Counted from the stretch's first letter, positions 1 through 10,373 are shown. The stretch is 64,000 nt of DNA from Charina bottae (GCA_023362775.1 JALMGJ010000002.1:109933981-109997980); one strand, 5' to 3'. The notes: generated by a model not told the origin, from the letters alone. Program-made: numbers and translations.

Positions 1-646
1 CCTGGAGCCTTAAAGACTTATTTCTTGATTAAACCTGATTAATGAAACTCTGGTTGAATCTTGTTTCCCTGGTCATGCTCTGCTGTAAAGGCTTGACAGC
101 TGGGTATCAGTGATGGCCCAATAATATATAATAGAGTGATTCCCTCAGGTCCTCATTTGAGCATGTGAAGTTCATTAGGGGACAATGAAGATGTGAGGTC
201 AATATATTTCAGTCAAGAATCCCCCTTCCCAGAAACAGGAGCTGTGTGAGGAAGAACCCCAGGTAAGCTCATGCAGACATTAAGACTGTGCGGTGATACT
301 CTAAGCTGCCCACCATTTTTGCAGCTTTTTATTGCCTGTCTGCTTGAGTCAGACCAAGAAGACTATTGGCTAAACTGACCTGTTCGAAACCAACCCCCGA
401 TATTAGTTTAGGCAACCAAAGCAAAAACTGAACTTTGCACATGAAGCCAATATGGACACAGAAAAAATGCCCACCACTACTTGCATACCGAATCTCACTC
501 TCCTCCTTCTTTTCTCATACACTAATATAGTGGAAGAAGCCTCTGTTTCTGCCCACCCACCTACCCATCTGCAACAACTTGCACACTGGGGTCTGTGCTA
601 AGGAAGTCAGACTGGAGAGACAGAGGGATGTTCTTTGTTGCTTTCA
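1..646. other. Unannotated flank, no gene seen
   Basis: I see no convincing open frame, repeat terminus or exon signature here. The last five bases before the solo LTR (cattg, 647-651) are its left target duplication. Confidence 0.5.
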
Positions 647-651
647 CATTG

Positions 652-1661
652 TGTAAGGGCCCCGTTACTTACCTGGCAACCGGCCGACATGCCGGACTCC
701 GAACCGGAAGAAGAGCCAATCACAGGAGGCAACAGGCTCAGCGTTAACTCGATGGGGGACCCGGAAACGCTGATTGGCCGAGGCTCTGAAAGAAATACGC
801 CTCCGCCAATCAGCGCGCGCCAAAGGAGAGCGGAGAGGCGGGCAGAGCAACGTGAAGCTCGATTGGCCCCCGCTCTCCCAAGGCGCGAAAAAAGGAATAA
901 AAAGCCGGCGAAACTTACCTCAGCTGCCGGAAACAACCGATCCTCCTCACGACCTGGACCCGTGCCTTCGCCTGATCCTCCCGCCACGCACAACAACCGG
1001 ACCGACCCTAGCCAAGAGCCTCGCGACGAGGGAAACCCTGTGAACCGCCTGATAGTCACTGAAGAGACCGAGCAAAGTGAAAGTTCCACAGACCTGTCAC
1101 CGCCGAGCGCCGAGCCTTCTCCTGCCGCTGCGTCTTCATCCGGTGAGCTTTCCGTTCCAGGGCATCTTCCTGAGCACTCCTTGTTTCCTGAGGAAAAGGC
1201 CACCACCGGGGTAAGCGCTGCTGCCTTGCCTGTTTCCGTCCCAGCTGCCCAAGCCACAGATTCTCCTCAGGTTTCCAAACCTGAGGCAACTGAAGCCGGC
1301 CAGCAGTGGGTTGCTTTCGTCAGGCCCCGGTCTACCCCTCTAGCCACCAGCCATAGTCCTCAACCTAACCCAGCGGGCACCGGACATCAGTGGGCTGCTT
1401 TTGTTGGACCCCGGTTTACCTCAAGTCCTACCTGCCCAGCTAACGAGACGTCTGCGGTCACCTTGCCTGGTACCTCCAGATCAATTGTAGCTCCTGCAAA
1501 CCCTCTGGTCCTTCCTGCCCGGCCAGCAGAATCCGCGGTACCCGTGGTTATCCAGCCTGCAGACGAAGAAGAGGACTGTATAAACTGGGCTGCTTGTGTG
1601 TCTGTATAAATAAAGTTAATTTCCATAACGCTTCCGTGTCAGTCTTAGTCGGAACAGGACA
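652..1661 (+). mobile_element. Solo LTR, long GC-rich type (copy 1)
   Basis: A 1010-bp block begins TGTAAGGGCC and ends GGAACAGGACA, so it has TG...CA termini, and is flanked by a perfect 5-bp duplication cattg (647-651 and 1662-1666). A TATA-like run (aataaaaag, about 895-903) and an AATAAA signal at 1609-1614 sit in the order expected of U3-R-U5. No internal retroviral or retrotransposon sequence adjoins it, so it looks like a solo LTR left by LTR-LTR recombination. The distance from the TATA-like site to AATAAA implies an R region of roughly 0.7 kb, which is long. It shares its 3' terminus and layout with the solo LTR at 23473-24643. Superfamily (ERV, Gypsy or BEL) cannot be decided without an internal region. 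Confidence 0.8.
689..1609 (+). other. Long open reading frame inside solo LTR
   Basis: A 306-codon frame runs from an ATG inside the LTR to a TAA at 1607-1609 whose last base is the first base of the AATAAA signal. The protein would be rich in Pro, Ser, Ala and Glu, with a basic Arg-rich stretch near residues 30-65. It carries three copies of a Trp-centred motif: QQWVAFVRPR (about 1297), HQWAAFVGPR (about 1384) and INWAACV (about 1578). The first two lie 28 codons apart. I recognise no known family. The frame starts upstream of the TATA-like site, and no Met codon follows that site, so a transcript starting in R could not begin translation at an ATG. It may be a fossil coding exon, a spliced product or chance openness in GC-rich DNA. 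Confidence 0.3.
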
Positions 1662-1823
1662 CATTGATTCATTCATCCCATTCCCCATTTTTGGTTAATT
1701 TGCAGTTTTCAAAAAGCGTGATCCATACAAAATATGTTAATCTTTAAAGTAAATTTCAATTTGTACAAAAGAGTTTAAGTAACTTTAAGTGGGCATTTTT
1801 AATGTGTTTCTAAACATATTTAT

Positions 1824-1826
<3 letters not shown>

Positions 1827-1881
<55 letters not shown>
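1827..1881. repeat. (AT)n microsatellite
   Basis: About 27 uninterrupted AT units follow an AT-rich stretch. It is self-complementary and prone to cruciform formation and replication slippage. Confidence 0.95.
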
Positions 1882-1883
<2 letters not shown>

Positions 1884-2580
1884 TCCCCCTCCATGGCATC
1901 AGAACATTTGGAAAATGTGAAAGCTGCAGGTTAAGAGTTACAAACTGCATATGAGTTAGAGAATAACTAATTGATTTGTCCTGCAAGCGAGGAAGAAGAA
2001 AATGTGTGAGTTATTGGCCAGAACATTTGCTTCACACCTCTCCTGGAAGATGGAAAGTCATTGGGTTCTTTACTGATGCTAACTGGAAGGATAGAATTAG
2101 AAACGGTTCTGGGTGGTTCTGCACAGTAGTTAGCAAAATTGGATTTGAGATACTTTGCAATAGGTAGAGGGAGCTGCCAAATATTCACTGCTAGTTTTAA
2201 TTTGATATGTGTTTTGGCTTGTATCTCAGAGTCAATTGCTCCCCACAGGACTATGAACCACTGCAGAAACTTAAAATGCACTAGGGAATTGCTTAATTCC
2301 CCGTGTTCCCTGTCATAAATTCAGAAATGGTCTCCCATGTCTAGTTTTTGTCTTATTCTTCTACAGAAAACCTACTCATTTGTTTTTTTTTAAGTTCCAA
2401 TCTTAGTCAATCAATAAGAAGACTTTAAAACATCCCCTGCCACCACAACCATTTTTTTCTCTTGCTAATTGAATGTATGATGATATAAACAGGGATTATT
2501 AATAAATATTTCCAATTTAGAATCCCATTGTAGGCCTGAAGCTGATTGATCACTTCAGTCTTAATCTACACTCTGAAAAC
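1882..2580. other. No recognised feature
   Basis: AT-rich sequence between the microsatellite and the copia LTR. The short open frames here (about 1967-2281) show no family motif. Confidence 0.4.
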
Positions 2581-3003
2581 TGAAAGCTTGCAGTAAAAAG
2601 TTGCTTTATTTAAAAACAAAAGAACAGAAAAAATTCAGCCAGTAAGCCACATGGCTGATTAACATAAGCTATTTACATTGAGATAGCAGAGCAGAGCGAG
2701 AACAAAAGGCATTTACATCTTAAACCATTTACAATTGCAATTTGACTATACCTGAATGGATAGGATCTAGCATGTGACCAAAACACCTAGGCAACAGATT
2801 CCCAATATGGGCAAAGCTCAAACAGGTAATTCTGATTGGCTAAAAACTCCCAGACTAGCTGGCTCCAAGTAAATTAACATTCCTGAGGAAGGGGGGTGAA
2901 CAACACGTGCTCCTTAGCCCAAACAGGAAAAAAAGTTTTTGAGGCCTGGCTTTTTAAAAACTAGCCTTCCATATTTCAAGACATAAAAAATATATATGCA
3001 ACA
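2581..3003 (-). repeat. Copia 3' LTR
   Basis: A 423-bp LTR which on the minus strand starts TGTTGCATATA and ends GCTTTCA. It matches the copy at 7171-7853 almost base for base and lacks the hAT insertion, so it preserves the empty target site (single tcttaaac followed by catttac). Confidence 0.95.
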
Positions 3004-3020
3004 CTCCCCTCTTTTTATGA

Positions 3021-4469
3021 CTAGAAAGAATATGGAAGCAGACCCAGTCTAGTAACCAACTCACAGTGCCTACTGGTAAGTAGAGGCTTGGTGAATATGT
3101 CAGCTAACATTAATTTAGTATCACAATATTTCAAAATAAACTTTTTCTTGGCTAGAAAATCTTTAACAAGATGAAAACGCACATTAATGTGCTTAGTGCG
3201 GTTTCTGGTTCCTTCAGATAAAGCCAAATGAATACAGGCTTGGTTGTCTTCATGAATTGTTACAGGCTGGCTTAAAATGACTCCAATGTCTTGCAACAAT
3301 TGTGTAAACCAAATTACCTCATTGCACAGTGGTGCTAAAGCATAAAATTCGGCTTCAGCTGTGCTAATGGCTACTACAGTCTGTTTTCTGGAAAACCATG
3401 CAATAGTGGACTTTGCAAATTGAATTACACTTCCAGAAGTAGACTTTCTATCACTGAGATCTCCAGCCCAATCTGAATCACACCAGCATACTAACTTTTC
3501 CTCTGTGTCTTTTGCAGACAACCTTAAGCAAAAATCTTTGGTGCCTTGTAAATAATGAAAAAGCCTTTTTAACCCAGACTTTGCAGCAGATGTGGGATTT
3601 TCCACAAACCTGCTCAAAATGGACACACTGTTAGAAATGTCCGGACAGCTATTGTTTGCAATGTAAAGAAAACTACCAATGGCTGACCTGAAACTATCTC
3701 CTTCAGATAACTCACCATCCCCCTTCTCCCCCTCCTCTTTTAGAATCTCCGGAAGCATGGGGGAGGAGACAGACTTACAGTCTTGCATTTTAAAATCCTC
3801 TAGCAGTTTCTTAATTTTACTACTCTGACTTATGAGAAAACTGCCATCTTTTTCCCTCTGAATTTCTAATCCTAAGTAATTGTTGACTGCTCCAAGACAT
3901 TTCAATGTGAAATTGTTTTTCATACAAACCTCAAAAGCACGCTTTTGTTCATCAGATGAAGTGAGCAGCAACAAATCATCAACATACAAGCACAAGTACA
4001 TTACACCTTGCTTATCATTTTTTACATACACACAAGGATCACCAATTCCCTTCTGAAACCCAAATTTTTGCAAAATATTATCTAACTTAATATTCCAACA
4101 ACGCGCTGCCTGCTTCAATCCATAGATGGATTTCTGCAATTCACACACAAGATGTTTTTCTTTTTCATAACCAGGAGGTTGTTGCATAAACAATTTTTCC
4201 TCCAAATCACCATACAGAAAAGCAGTTTGAATATCATAGTGATAAACAGACAATTTCTTCATGGCAGCAACCTTTAAAAGCAACCTGATAGATTCAGCTT
4301 TTGTCACTGGAGCAAAGGTTTTGTCATAATCCACATTTTTCCTTTGAGCAAAACCTTTTGCTACCAACCTTGCTTTGTACTTCTGAATTTTACCATCAGA
4401 ATCTTTTTTCAGTTTGAACACCCACCTGCAACCTAAAACCTTCTGATTGGGAGGCAAACTTACTAATTT
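3021..4469 (-). CDS. Copia pol: reverse transcriptase and RNase H
   Basis: This C-terminal third of the polyprotein begins just after an in-frame TAG (4470-4472) and ends at a natural stop at 3021. The RVT_2-type polymerase starts with the GCRWVFKLK and YKARLVAKGF blocks and has the catalytic YVDD at 3975-3986. RNase H follows, with the CDSDWAGD and HEDNQACIH segments, and the last conserved block is LADIFTKPL. Role: copies the element's RNA into DNA in cytoplasmic particles and removes the RNA strand. The frame is the same as in the two upstream parts, so only the stop separates it from integrase. All catalytic blocks I look for are present. A complete protein would need the stop to be read through or to be a mutation in this copy. 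Confidence 0.93.
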   Translation of the reverse strand, partial: KLVSLPPNQKVLGCRWVFKLKKDSDGKIQKYKARLVAKGFAQRKNVDYDKTFAPVTKAESIRLLLKVAAMKKLSVYHYDIQTAFLYGDLEEKLFMQQPPGYEKEKHLVCELQKSIYGLKQAARCWNIKLDNILQKFGFQKGIGDPCVYVKNDKQGVMYLCLYVDDLLLLTSSDEQKRAFEVCMKNNFTLKCLGAVNNYLGLEIQREKDGSFLISQSSKIKKLLEDFKMQDCKSVSSPMLPEILKEEGEKGDGELSEGDSFRSAIGSFLYIANNSCPDISNSVSILSRFVENPTSAAKSGLKRLFHYLQGTKDFCLRLSAKDTEEKLVCWCDSDWAGDLSDRKSTSGSVIQFAKSTIAWFSRKQTVVAISTAEAEFYALAPLCNEVIWFTQLLQDIGVILSQPVTIHEDNQACIHLALSEGTRNRTKHINVRFHLVKDFLAKKKFILKYCDTKLMLADIFTKPLLTSRHCELVTRLGLLPYSF

Positions 4470-5999
4470 CTAGGTTTTATTTTCCTTTAAGGAATCCAAT
4501 TCTTGCTGCATGGCTTCATGCCAACATTTAGCTATTTCCGCTGGCATTTCATTAATTTCTTCCAGAGATTCAGGCTCTGTGTGAATGTGAAAAGCCTTCA
4601 CAACATCTACTTGATAACGATCAGGTGGAACTCCCTTATTAATCCTTTCAGACCTGCGAGGTAGAACAGGACTTACACTCTGAATTCCACCATTGTCCTC
4701 AGAAACCTCTGACCTTCCAGACAATTCAACTTCCTGCTCATTGACTTCACTAGGTGATTCCTGCAAATCACCATCATCAAGACTTTGCTGATCCCCCATG
4801 GATAAATCAACTGAAGAACTAGAGTTTATTTTATCCCAATTCTGCTCAGCAAAAGCAGCACTTTTACTAATTATCAGTTGATTATCCAGTATGAACCTGT
4901 AGCTCCTCTGACTTTGTTCATACCCTACAAAGATTGCTTTCTTTGTTCTGGAAACCCCCTTGCACCTCAGCTGTTTTGGAATGTGCACCCAAGCTGTGCT
5001 ACCAAAAACTCTGAGATGGTTTACTTTAGGCTTCACACCATAGAACAAATGAAATGGCACATCCTGAATTGCACTGCTAAACAGCCTGTTCTGAAGATAA
5101 CACGCTGTAGAAACAGCTTCTCCCCAAAACCTAAAAGGTAAACTGGCATCCTTCAGCAAACACATCATTGCTTCCTGCAGTGTTCGCCCTTTTCTCTCTG
5201 CAACAGAATTCTGTTCTGGAGTGTAAGGGTTAGCTAAAATGTGTTCTATCCCTTTTTCTAACAAAAAGCTTTTAAACTTTGAGGATAGATACTCTCCAGC
5301 TCTGTCTGATTGCAAGGCATACACTGGCCTTGGGAATTTTCCATTTGCCCAAGAAACAAAACCCCTAAATTTTTCAAAAACCTCATCTTTGTGTTTCAAC
5401 AAATAAATGAATGTGTACCTGGAAAAATCATCTATGAAGGTCAAAATGTACCTTGCTCCCCCAAGACTAGGAGAAAAGGGGCCTATTACATCAGAATGAA
5501 TAATCTCTAGAGGCCTAGAGGTGGACCTATCAGAAAACTTCTTCATAGGAGCCCTTGTGGTTTTATTCTCCTTGCAAACTGCACAATCCAGATACTTATC
5601 ACAAGGTTTCAATTTTAAATCAGCAGAATAACTAGGCATTTGAGATATGTACTTAAAATTAGCATGAGCAAATCTCCTATGTAATAAATGGATGCATTGA
5701 TCGTGTATGGGCTTATTCTCAAACACAGCTTTAGCAGTTTGCTTTTCAGCTTTCTGTACAATGTAAAGAGAATCTTTCTGCAAACATTTTGCAAATACTT
5801 TACTAGCCTTCCTAATTTCACAACCCTCTTTCTTAAAAGTTATTACATAACCTGAGGCAACTAGCTGTCCCACAGACAAGAGATTACTTTGAAAATTAGG
5901 CACAAACAAAACATTTTGAACAGTTTCCCCCAAACATGGAAGATTTATCTCACCTTCACCCACGATTTTGGATACAGATCCATCTGCTAAGGAAACTCT
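4470..5999 (-). CDS. Copia pol: integrase segment
   Basis: The frame runs from just after an in-frame TAA (6000-6002) to a TAG at 4470-4472. It carries the GAG-pre-integrase zinc-binding region (HRRFAHANF, then CAVC) and the catalytic core with Asp in IHSDVIGPF, Asp in LQSDRAGEY and Glu in EQNSVAERKGR, so the D,D,E triad is visible. The C-terminal part is the acidic, Ser-rich linker usual before copia RT. Role: inserts the cDNA into chromosomal DNA. No ATG opens this segment near its start, so it is a continuation of the gag-protease frame and not a separate gene. Confidence 0.92.
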   Translation of the reverse strand, partial: RVSLADGSVSKIVGEGEINLPCLGETVQNVLFVPNFQSNLLSVGQLVASGYVITFKKEGCEIRKASKVFAKCLQKDSLYIVQKAEKQTAKAVFENKPIHDQCIHLLHRRFAHANFKYISQMPSYSADLKLKPCDKYLDCAVCKENKTTRAPMKKFSDRSTSRPLEIIHSDVIGPFSPSLGGARYILTFIDDFSRYTFIYLLKHKDEVFEKFRGFVSWANGKFPRPVYALQSDRAGEYLSSKFKSFLLEKGIEHILANPYTPEQNSVAERKGRTLQEAMMCLLKDASLPFRFWGEAVSTACYLQNRLFSSAIQDVPFHLFYGVKPKVNHLRVFGSTAWVHIPKQLRCKGVSRTKKAIFVGYEQSQRSYRFILDNQLIISKSAAFAEQNWDKINSSSSVDLSMGDQQSLDDGDLQESPSEVNEQEVELSGRSEVSEDNGGIQSVSPVLPRRSERINKGVPPDRYQVDVVKAFHIHTEPESLEEINEMPAEIAKCWHEAMQQELDSLKENKT

Positions 6000-6893
6000 T
6001 TATTTGTTAGTTTTAGACAGAGACAGAAAAGCTTTTTTATTGTTACAGATATGAGAATTGGCCCCACTGTCCAGAATCCAAAAATCTTTATCATTAGAGT
6101 TCTCAACAACTTTTGCATGAAGAATCTTCTTTCTAGAAGTTTCTTCTTTCTTCTGAGAAGTCTTCTTGCTTTTAAACTGGACACAGTCCTTCTGCAGATG
6201 TGCAGGGGATCCACATGTAAAACATCGCTGGGTGGAAAAAGCAGAAGCTTGGAATACAAAGCTCTTCCGCTCCCTCTGCTGGCCACGAGAAGACTTTATT
6301 GTAGAAATGGAGGCAGCTTTCTCTTGTCTTTTGTCCCACTCAGCAAGCAGCCGGGTAGACACTAACGATGGAGTTAGATCAGCTTCAGGGATTCCCTCCA
6401 TGGAGCAAATAAAAGTGTCCCAGGACTCATTCAATGAAGACAGCATTATATAAGCTTTCATAAGAGGGGTAAAGTCCATCCCACGCTCTTGAAGCTCCAC
6501 AAAATAGTTTTGCAGCTTATGAAGATGCTCTGGCAAATTTCCATTCTCAGGTAAGTGAGCCTTGTACAGCTTTTTGGTTAAAATAACCTTGCTGCCTGTA
6601 GTAGTTTTTACATATAAATCATGTAAATAGTCCCATAAGTCTTTGGAAGTTTCTCTGCCTCTTAGGTGTATAAGCTGATCATCCTGAACAGCCAAAATAA
6701 TGGAGGCTTTGCATTTCTCATCTTTCCTAATCCAAGCTTGATCTGGATTTTGAGGAATTCGTTCAGAAATTGCAGACCACAAATTTTCTCTCCTCAAGAA
6801 ACTCTCCATTTTCAAAGACCAGTTCAAATGATTAGTATTAGAAAGCTTTTCCAGGGGCATACCTTGAAAACTTGAAGCTGCAGCAGCCGCCAT
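6000..6893 (-). CDS. Copia gag and protease
   Basis: A 297-codon frame opens at an ATG (MAAAAASSFQG) and stops at a TAA at 6000-6002. The N-terminal 190 or so residues form the gag capsid-like region typical of copia (UBN2-like, with LWDYLHDLYV). A CCHC zinc knuckle (CFTCGSPAHLQKDC) follows near residue 225, then the aspartic protease motif WILDSGANSHI near residue 272. The stop falls only about 25 residues after the protease active site, before the protease domain is complete. Because the same frame continues open into integrase, this is probably a point mutation, although regulated read-through cannot be excluded. Confidence 0.92.
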   Translation of the reverse strand: MAAAAASSFQGMPLEKLSNTNHLNWSLKMESFLRRENLWSAISERIPQNPDQAWIRKDEKCKASIILAVQDDQLIHLRGRETSKDLWDYLHDLYVKTTTGSKVILTKKLYKAHLPENGNLPEHLHKLQNYFVELQERGMDFTPLMKAYIMLSSLNESWDTFICSMEGIPEADLTPSLVSTRLLAEWDKRQEKAASISTIKSSRGQQRERKSFVFQASAFSTQRCFTCGSPAHLQKDCVQFKSKKTSQKKEETSRKKILHAKVVENSNDKDFWILDSGANSHICNNKKAFLSLSKTNK

Positions 6894-7170
6894 TGCTTCT
6901 TCTCTCCCCTGTTGTAGTAATCCAACATGAGGCTTGAAAACACGAGGCTTGAAACTCCGCCTTCAATTGAAACTTCTTGCAACTGCCAGCAAGTTTCAAA
7001 AAACAAAGGAAGCCTCTTTAAATGCAGATTAAACAGTTCAGCTGTCCTCTTTTCATATTTCCATAAGTTTTGTCTCTGATCCAGAAGGCATTTGCTGGGG
7101 CCAGAACCTATTGTTATTTTATAAAATTTGTGATCAGAGTTATGGAAAAATATTGAGAGACAAGCAAAAC
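6894..7170 (-). other. Copia 5' leader
   Basis: Untranslated region between the 5' LTR and the gag ATG. On the minus strand the LTR ends at 7171 and the leader starts GTTTTGCTTGTCTC. I could not match this start to a tRNA 3' end, so the primer-binding site is not assigned. Confidence 0.6.
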
Positions 7171-7853
7171 TGAAAGCTTGCAGTAAAAAGTTGCTTTATT
7201 TAAAAACAAAAGAACAGAAAAAATTCAGCCAGTAAGCCACATGGCTGATTAACATAAGCTATTTACATTGAGATAGCAGAGCAGAGCGAGAACAAAAGGC
7301 ATTTACATCTTAAACCAGAGCTTTCCAAACTGTGTGTCGCGACACAAAAGTATGTTGCCACACACAGCGTGGTGTGTCGCCACACCACCCGGAAGCGGCG
7401 GCGTGCGCGTGCACAGCGGCCGCCATGCACACGCGTGCCACCGCACGCCCCCCGCGCTGCCGCACGCCCCCCCGCGCCGCCGCACGCCCCCCTGCGCCGT
7501 CGCCGTGCGCGCGCGTGTCGCCGCCGCCGCCGGGTGTGTCACCAGCGGCGGCACTTTGGAAAGCCCTGTCTTAAACCATTTACAATAGCAATTTGACTAT
7601 ACCTGAATGGATAAGATCTAGCATGTGACCAAAACACCTAGGCAACAGATTCCCAATATGGGCAAAGCTCAAACAGGTAATTCTGATTGGCTAAAACTCC
7701 CAGACTAGCTGGCTCCAAGTAAATTAACATTCCTGAGGAAGGGGGGTGAACAACACGTGCTCCTTAGCCCAAACAGGAAAAAAAGTTTTTGAGGCCTGGC
7801 TTTTTAAAAACTAGCCTTCCATATTTCAAGACATAAAAAATATATATGCAACA
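7171..7853 (-). repeat. Copia 5' LTR, interrupted by a hAT element
   Basis: The two flanking parts (7171-7315 and 7577-7853), plus one copy of the 8-bp target, reconstruct the length of the 3' LTR. Only about three differences from 2581-3003 are visible: one A-run length change and two substitutions. The hAT insertion separates the outer part of the LTR from its inner end and may affect promoter function. Confidence 0.95.
7316..7568. mobile_element. Non-autonomous hAT element in copia LTR
   Basis: A 253-bp insertion with terminal inverted repeats starting CAGAGCTTTCCAAA and ending TTTGGAAAGCCCTG, flanked by a perfect 8-bp duplication tcttaaac (7308-7315 and 7569-7576). The uninterrupted LTR at 2581-3003 shows the empty site with one tcttaaac. 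The interior is extremely CpG-rich, made of imperfect cgccgcacgcccc-type repeats. An 8-bp duplication and CAG...CTG ends are the hAT signature. No transposase is encoded. Confidence 0.93.
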
Positions 7854-7857
7854 GTCC

Positions 7858-9085
7858 AGACCATACAAACTAAGGATCCAGCTCATGGATTGCATTTCCA
7901 AAACCAAGATGATCACAGTCAATTCCTATTAAATATTCCTGAAAGTATCCAGTAATGCAATTTGTATTAATCTCATTTAAGATAATAGGAAACCAATTCA
8001 CATCATATAAAGCAGCCCTCCACTGGTTTACCAGGGCAGGGCATTCAATTCATTATTCCAGAGGCTGAATAAATAACTATTAATGTCATCAAACTCTTTG
8101 AACTTTCTGTGAAAACGGTATACTTGCTTAAAAGCCATTGTTAATTCTTCCATAACCTTCAAGCTATGTAAAACCTCTGAAGCAAAAATGGATCAAATAG
8201 TCCAAATGATAAATGCCTGAGCTGAATAAACTGCCAAGAATCATTTTGAGGTAAATTAACTCTTATCATTAAAGGTAAAGGTTCCCCCGCACAGTCATAT
8301 CCGACTCTAGGGGCCTGTGCTCATCTCTGTTTGTTAGCTGAAGAGCCAGCATTGTCCAAAGATGCTTCCACAGTCATGTGGCCGCATGACACGCGCGGAA
8401 CGCTGTTACCTACCCACCGAAGTGGTACCTATTTATCTACTTGCATTTGCATGCTTTCAAATTGCTAGGTTGGCAAGGTTGGCAAGAGCTGGGGCGAGTG
8501 TGGGAACTCACTCTGTCATGCAGGGCTAGGGTCTTGAACCTCCAAACTTGTGACCTTCCAATCGACAAGCCTGGAATCTTAACCGCTGAGCCATCGGGCC
8601 CCTTTCTTATCATTTTCATCATACAAAAGTGTTTTAAATGGCATCCTCAGAATTAAGTTGATTCAAAGTAATAATATCATGAGATAAGGGCCTCTGGGTG
8701 TGTGTGTGTGTGTCAACCATATCAAAATGGCAGGAGCAACTGGGTGATTGAAGATTTACCCCATTTTAACATGAATTACAGTACATACATGTAAAAAGGA
8801 GCGGGCTTTGATTGCATGGTCACACCTACCACCTTGACATCAATGATGCCCCCCTCCATTTGATGCCCCTGTTATAAGAGGCCCTGTTTATCAAGAAGAT
8901 GGATGCACTTACTATGTTTAAACTGATAAAAGTGTTAAAAATTAGATTGGCAATCCAGTATTTTCCACATGTTTTGTCTGGCATTAATTGCAGGGATTAA
9001 AACAGTTTCCAAAGGAATCAAATAATAGGTCTCAAGCTGTCCAGGGAAGAGCCTAATTCTTATCGCAGCCACATCATTAAGATAA
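7858..9085 (-). pseudogene. Decayed LINE-like coding remnant
   Basis: On the minus strand, broken frames give protein-like stretches, for example one with SWQFIQLRHLSFGLF near 8200 and one ending in IHELDP near 7880, and another with KILDCQSNF near 8940. The W-Q-x-IQLRH pattern resembles the C-terminal region of L1/Tx1-type ORF2 proteins. Stops, frameshifts and a SINE insertion (8271-8604) interrupt it. The assignment is tentative. Confidence 0.35.
8271..8604 (-). mobile_element. Sauria-type SINE, full length
   Basis: In minus orientation the element runs from a tRNA-like head (gctcagcggttaag) through the conserved body to the BovB-like tail (gtcggatatgactgtgc, then cctttacc). A perfect 10-bp duplication tcttatcatt (8261-8270 and 8605-8614) flanks it. 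The family is established as squamate-specific and is mobilised by BovB through the shared 3' end. Confidence 0.93.
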
Positions 9086-10373
9086 CAACAACAACAACAA
9101 CATAATGTTACAGGGCTCCCCCCCTTTTTTAAATGTATTGTGACCATAATTATTAATAACATTATATAGACGTTTCTTTTGTTAGCTGATTATGATATAT
9201 ACAATATACAATAATGTACGCTGTTGCATTTTGAAATCATGCCATCAACGGTACAAGCTTCAGAATTATTCCCTTGCCACTTCCAGTGGGGACATGGACT
9301 GAACAGCTGTGTCCGCAAGCTCCCCGGGAGAACTGACAACGTGGTGGTATTTTCGGGCTCAGGCAGGTTTTTCCTGAAGCCCAGGAGTGTTTTTCCAGAA
9401 AAAGGAAAATACTCGGAATCACCCCATTTGTTCTCCAGACGGCTACTTGCAGCCAGAAGATCACAAACAGTGTTCGCGCTTGACTGGTAAGAGCAGCCAG
9501 GAGGCTGGGACATCACCATTTTCCAAGCCGCGCTGTAGCCTTAAAGTGATATTAAGACTGGCCACCCCATTTCTAAATCACCCAATTTATATATTTTTAA
9601 GTACGCGTACCCTAAGAGAGGCTTTCTACAGCAAGGAGAAGCGGGTTCTCTTGGTGCTTATCATTATTTTTGGGATTAATTTTTCTTTAAAAAATTCTTT
9701 TTAAGTTTTTGACTTTGCTTTCCATCCAAATATTAAGGAGGATTGAGAGTAAATAATTGTCTCCCTGTGATTGCAACAGCGGTTTCCGGTGCAGGAAAAT
9801 GGCGATGGGTCGAGCTCTACCAATGTTTCTTAGGTAGAACTCTCAGCATGGATTTAAAAAGACGTCCTGGAAAATCTTCCCAGGGTTAAAAGCAACTTCT
9901 GAAATAAGAAGAAGCAATCAGGAAAGTGAAAGCGAAAGTGTCTTCCTGACAGCTGATAAAGAGAGCTGCGGCTCCCTTTTCAGTGAAGCCAACAATCAGC
10001 TGGGAAGTGCTTTCTTTTCATACAGCAGAAGCTGTGGCTGAACATCTTGTTAAAAGACAATACCTTCAACCACCCCACCTCCTTGATTAACCACGAAAAT
10101 GAAAAAGGAAGAAAGAAGAAGAGGCTAAACATAGCTATAGAGACTTAGAAGCGCTTGGTAAGTTACTTTATTTCGAAATAGATGGTTGATTTGAGAAAAG
10201 ATTTAAAGGACAAGTATGATTGACAGGAACTGGACTTAATTATTAATATAAAGAAGCCATTTTCTAGAGACTGAACTTTCTTCCCACAACGTGGTGGAAT
10301 TAAACTATAAAATAATTATATTCCTTTCCTACAACATGGTGGACATAATTTATAAAACTACTGTGTATGTTAT

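Larger units (their letters stand above)
2581..7853 (-). mobile_element. Ty1/copia LTR retrotransposon, nearly intact
   Basis: The element reads on the minus strand, with its 3' LTR at 2581-3003 and its 5' LTR at 7171-7853. Between them is one continuous gag-protease-integrase-RT-RNase H frame (6893 down to 3021), in the domain order that defines Ty1/copia. Only two in-frame stop codons break it. The LTRs differ at about three positions over roughly 420 bp by eye, once the hAT insertion is ignored, so the insertion is recent. I see no clear target duplication: the left flank ends aaaac and the right flank starts gtcca. A polypurine tract lies directly next to the 3' LTR (complement of 3004-3016). 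Confidence 0.95.

Noticed and set aside
607..1257. 216-codon minus-strand frame over the first solo LTR
   Set aside because: GC-rich DNA keeps both strands open; the plus-strand frame fits the LTR structure better, and neither is proven.
7303..7596. Overlapping Arg/Pro/Ala-rich open frames on both strands
   Set aside because: They are by-products of the CpG-rich hAT interior; the insertion boundaries and target duplication explain the segment.
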